NCBI GenBank assembly: GCA_963995505.1
Contig: OZ023182.1
Span: forward strand, 16,777,619-16,841,618
DNA: 64,000 nt
Direction: 5' to 3'
Origin: Hypericum androsaemum
Lineage: Eukaryota; Streptophyta; Magnoliopsida; Malpighiales; Hypericaceae
The position numbers were made by a program, and so were the translations under genes. Positions 59,596 to 64,000 of the stretch are shown here, one piece after another (positions within the stretch are counted from its first letter, which is position 1; each line of letters opens with the position of its first letter). The notes under the pieces were generated by a model, which worked only from the letters and a program-made list of their open reading frames with translations, did no database searches and had not been told where the DNA came from.

Positions 59596-60061
59596 GAGGG
59601 AAAAAGAAGATTGTTTTTTTGTTTGATAACTAGGTATATTTTTTAATGTATATCCGTACTAAATTTAGAAATTGACCCCACTAAAAAATTAATCAACCTC
59701 AAAATTGAAACCAAATCTTAAAAAAATTTAGGCATTCCTTAGTCTTTTAATATATATTACAAGATCTTAATTAGTCTAACTATACTACCATAAATAATAA
59801 AGCAATCAACTAAAAAAAATTTAAAAGACATTACCTGCCTACCTAGCCCAGCTCAATGGCCCACGCATGCAAACACATAATGGAAAAACAAAAAGCAAAT
59901 ACACACACCCCAACGCAAGCAAATAGAAAAGAAAAAAAAAATGAATTCACGCTAAAAAGAAAGAAAAAATCAAAGGGTTTCACTAAAAAGAAAAAAGAAA
60001 AGAAGGGTTAGGAAATGCCAAAGAAGAACTAGAAAAGGGGAAAAGGCTTACAGTACTTAGT
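59596..60061. other. Intergenic, A-rich
   Basis: AT-rich, with long A/AG-rich stretches near 59920-60040. No gene. Confidence 0.5.
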
Positions 60062-62510
60062 TGTCACGACCCAAATTTATGGTCGGTGACCGGCGCTAGA
60101 TTATGTCAAACTTAATAAAATAAACCATAACCTAGCAAGCCTCAAACATAACACATTATTCTCATTAATAGAAATCGTCAAAAAATATTTTTCAACAACG
60201 TTGTCTCTTCAAACATACATATTTATCGTTATCCAAACCTACTAGACATAATTCAAAAGTTGGAGTATACATCTCCAACATAGTATCATCAAAATACATC
60301 CTTTTAAAACATAAACATAATTTACACATATATTACATATTAACATTAAGCTAAGGTCATATGTCAAAAGACCAACAAATATGTACAATGGAGCGACCTA
60401 GATTACAAAAGAGAAAGACCATCTAGAGACCTTCAAATGTAGCCCGAGATGGAAGATAATGGGCTAAACTCAGAGAAAAAAGCTTCTTCAGATGCAAACC
60501 ACGGCTTAAACCTCTTCACCTATTGATTAAAGTAAGAGATAAGTGCTTTAAAACACTTAGTAAGCAAATATTATAAGTAACATGTATTTAACCAACCAGT
60601 CGTCTCCATCAAACCCAAATACTAACACAAGACTACGATGACAAAAGGACCACTTCACAAATAAGGTCATCAAATAATCACATATGAAACATAACCAGAA
60701 GTTTAGATAGACCTTTACAAATACATAGCACAAATCATATGAACTTCAGATATGTCTAGATAGTGTCACTCCCACACCGATACGAGGATACCATATCTTA
60801 AAGGCGCCATCAGAATTCAACTCCGCCGGCCAAACAAATTATATCAGAATCCCTTGTATCCTCAGTATATGTGCACATATGCCAACATCCCCGGTTGGTC
60901 ACGGGTAGACCTCATCATCCGCCATCTCACAAATGACATACCAAATATTCCAAACACACATAATACATATTGACCAAAATATATTGACCACATATCCAAA
61001 TTCATACCAAAAGAGTCCCATATCACGAATTGGGCAAAATAGCCCCAAATAGACAAACAATCCACAGACATCATCAAATCTCATATTGACAAAAACTAAT
61101 CATATAACCATACTTTAAACTAATCAAAAGTATACCAAATTATACATATCACCCACGTCTCGTTAACTAAACACATGTTACAAAGAATATCCACTTACTA
61201 GACAATGGTTGCCCAAATACTAATACAAGACTACGATGACAAAAGGACCACTTCACAAATAAGGTCATCAAATAATCACATATGAAACATAACCAGAAGT
61301 TTAGATAGACCTTTACAAATACATAGCACAAATCATATGAACTTCAGATATGTCTAGATAGTGTCACTCCCACACCGATACGAGGATACCATATCTTAAA
61401 GGCACCATCAGAAATCAACTCCGCCGGCCAAACAAATTATATCAGAATTCCTTGTATCCTCAGTATATGTGCACATATGCCAACATCCCCGGTTGGTCAC
61501 GGGTAGACCTCATCATCCGCCATCTCACAAATGACATACCAAATATTCCAAACACACATAATACATATTGACCAAAATATATTGACCACATATCCAAATT
61601 CATACCAAAAGAGTCCCATATCACGAATTGGGCAAAATAGCCCCAAATAGACAAACAATCCACAGACATCATCAAATCTCATATTGACAAAAACTAATCA
61701 TATAAACATACTTTAAACTAATCAAAAGTATACCAAATTATACATATCACCCACGTCTCATTAACTAAACACATGTTACAAAGAATATCCACTTACTAGA
61801 CAATGGTTGCTCAAACCATTCAAAGAGAAGCTCCGTGCTTCGTTTTACAACTCGTGGTACTCGGATTCAAAATGCCGGTTAACTAGTTAAAATAACATAA
61901 ACTACTATCATTACCAGCCTCTCAAGCATGTAATTAGATCCTAGGTAACATAAAAATGTCTTAGTTTATTTCTTAGATTCGGATTTACACAAGGCAGCCC
62001 CAAAACCTATGCTAAAATTCATAAAACTACACCCCCGATGATCAATTTCTCTTCCAACTTCTATACATAAAAATCCTAGCTAAAACTTACCTTAATTTCC
62101 TTCTTCTAAGTCTATATTAATATGTTCTAATCTTCACCTACTAGCTTCTTCAAGGTGTAAAATGATTTCTACTCAAATTAAGCAAAATCCTACAAAACTG
62201 CTTACCTATTCTTCCAAGTTGTTGAAATCTAGCCCCTTTTCTTTTCTCTTCTTTTCCCTTCATTTTCCCCCTTTCTCCTAGTCCTTTCTCCTCTGTTTTC
62301 TCTTCTAATGTTTAAGTGTTTCGTGCCTAAAGCCTGATCCAAAAGATTTTTCCTTTTATATGCATGCTAAGTACCTTAGTCATCCTACTTTGAAGTCACG
62401 ATGAGGAAGCTATGCCTATTTTACCAAACGATGACTGAATATACCTAAACTCTTCTAAAACAAACCCTATTATGTTGTAACCAATTTGGTAGAAGGGTGA
62501 GGATATCGCA
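60062..62510 (-). repeat. 3' LTR of a Ty3/gypsy element (E)
   Basis: On the minus strand it begins TGCGATATCC just after a polypurine tract and ends GGGTCGTGACA. That end word is typical of plant Ty3/gypsy chromovirus LTRs. It is long because it contains a 598-base tandem duplication. The 5' LTR lies outside the window. Confidence 0.7.
60614..61809. repeat. Tandem duplication of 598 bp within the gypsy LTR
   Basis: The unit from cccaaatactaa(c/t)acaagac to cttactagacaatggttg is present twice, at 60614-61211 and 61212-61809, with only a few differences. Two identical 71-codon frames inside it are part of the repeat, not genes. Confidence 0.95.
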
Positions 62511-62523
62511 GTCTCCCCTCCTT
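62511..62523 (-). promoter_or_regulatory. Polypurine tract of gypsy element E
   Basis: Minus strand AAGGAGGGGAGAC directly before the 3' LTR, the primer for plus-strand DNA synthesis. Confidence 0.7.
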
Positions 62524-62570
62524 ATAAAATTCGGTCCCCAAATTTACTTAATGAAAGGTTAACTTACTTG

Positions 62571-64000
62571 TTATACAAATAGATGTGGGTACTTAGTTTT
62601 CATTTCTCTCTCCATTTCCCAAGTTGCCTCAGCCAAGGAACGATTTGTCCATTCAACCTTGACCATCAGAAGTTCTCTATTCCGAAGCTTTCTAACTTCA
62701 TGATCCAAAATCCTTATTGGATTTTCTTGATACATCAAATCTCCACTTATCTCCATAATCTGTGGCTCTAAAACATGAGTAGGATCATACAGATATCGCT
62801 TAAGCATGGAGACATGGAACACTGGATAAATATGCGACAAAGATGGTGGCAAAGTCAATCGATATACCACTAGTCCAACTCGCTCCAAAATCTCAAATAG
62901 ACCAATATATCTAGGACTGAGTTTACCTCGTCTTCCAAACCTCATTGTTCCCTTCATAGGTGAAACCTTGAGGAAAATATGTAATCCCAACTTCCTCCAA
63001 AATCAATTACACAAGTTCGCATCATATCTTCTAATATCTGAATAACACGCTCAGACTGGCCATCTGTTTAAGGATGAAAGGCCATACTCAAATCCAAATG
63101 AGTTCCCATAGCCTCCTGAAATTGCCCCCAAAACCTTGATGTGAAATGAGTTCCAAGATCAGATACAATTGAAACTGGTACACCATGAAGGCGAATAATT
63201 TCATCCATAAATATCTGAGCAAACCTACTTGCATCATATGTACTCTTTATTGGTAGAAAATATGAAGATTTTGTCAATCTGTCTACAATAACCCATACTG
63301 CATCATAACCTCTTGAGGTAGTTGGAAGCCCTACTAACAAATCCATTGTTATTCGCTCCCACTTCCAAATTGGAATCTCTAGAGGTTGTAGTAATCCAGA
63401 AGGCCTCTGATGCTCTGCATTTACTTGTTGACAGGTCAAACACTTTGAAACAAACTTTGCAATGTCCTTTTTCATACCTTGCCACCAGTAATTGCATTTC
63501 ATACATGGAATATTTTTTTAGATTCAGGGTGCATACTATAGACTGCTTGGTGTGCTTGAGTCAATAGATCCTTTCTTAGATCTCCAATATCAGGGACAAC
63601 CACTCGAGAACCAAAATATAAGACACCATTAGCACTAAGTCAAAATTTAGGTAATTCACCCTGCTCAACTTGTTCCATCATCACAATAACCTCTGGATCC
63701 TCCCATTGCAATTCTATAACCTGTCCTCATAAGGTAGGTCTCATATGCATCTCTGCTAGAAACTTTGGCTCAATTAAGGATTTGCGACTTAAAGCATCAG
63801 CTACCATATTAGCTTTCCAAGGGTGATAATTAATGGTGCAATCATAATCCTTAAGTAACTACATCTACCTCCGCTGTCTTAAGTTCAAATCTTGTTGCTC
63901 ATAGATACACTTGAGGCTTTTTTGATCTGTATATATCTCAAACTTCTCACCATACAAGTAGTGCCTCCAAATCTTCAGTGCAAACACAACAGCTGCCATT
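62571..64000 (-). pseudogene. Ty3/gypsy pol, 3' part, degraded and cut by the window edge
   Basis: From the edge, the minus strand shows the RNase H/connection end ([20 protein letters not shown], then a VADALSRKS box near 63800). The zinc-binding region with KCLTCQQVNAEHQRP follows near 63420, then the integrase core (WERITMDLLVGLPTT and DRLTKSSYFLP) to a stop at about 63068. The integrase C-terminal part (62990-62571) has [20 protein letters not shown] and a [14 protein letters not shown] end typical of plant chromoviruses. Stops lie at about 63870, 63640, 63730 and 63068. The order RT-RNase H-integrase places it in Ty3/gypsy. Confidence 0.88.

Noticed and set aside
60862..61077. Two identical 71-codon frames (also 61460-61675)
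   Set aside because: They are copies of the same tandemly duplicated LTR segment; no domain, no start context.

Overview
The window is nuclear DNA of a flowering plant, most likely a dicot. The genes are intron-rich, the intergenic DNA is AT-rich, and mobile elements fill more than half of it. The genes are plant-specific: a GRF transcription factor with a miR396 site, an IQD calmodulin-binding protein, a plastid HSP21 and a CID-type poly(A)-binding-protein partner. I cannot name the species from sequence alone. Exon-intron models were built by eye; in all four, frame is kept across every junction and the introns begin with GT and end with AG.

Layout. 1-8 kb is gene-rich: GRF (+, 1474-3968) and IQD (-, 5530-7863). 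8.8-15 kb holds three Mutator-like elements (about 8.8, 10.8 and 13.9 kb) with long terminal inverted repeats (TIRs) around GC-rich pieces that look like captured gene fragments, plus a decayed LINE scrap. HSP21 (+, 17764-18650) follows. 19-42.9 kb is a retrotransposon block. Copia element A (+, 19046-25306, target-site duplication (TSD) GATTC) is followed by a four-copy tandem repeat. Copia element C (-, 26774-35250, TSD GAACA) is the youngest-looking and has an extra leader ORF and a G-box-rich LTR. Copia element B (-, 36278-42340, TSD TGATG) is the same family as A and sits inside an older LTR-like sequence (D). The CID gene (-, 46978-50584) is the last intact gene. 52-59 kb has MITEs, a TA-repeat-flanked ORF, a 5'-truncated LINE (54990-56930) and another TIR element that captured a SEC13 fragment. 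60-64 kb is the 3' part of a Ty3/gypsy element running off the edge.

The four host genes do not form a pathway. The most unusual signals are: (1) copia family A/B lacks the usual initiator-tRNA primer site and instead has, next to its 5' LTR, a sequence complementary to a site in its own LTR, which suggests self-priming; (2) several gene-capturing Mutator-like elements with related TIRs lie in one 64-kb window, one with a perfect 9-bp TSD and an ORF starting inside its TIR; (3) small elements share conserved arms but carry different minisatellites of the same period, about 22-23 bp; (4) copia element C carries a 193-residue ORF before gag and six CACGTG boxes upstream of its TATA box.
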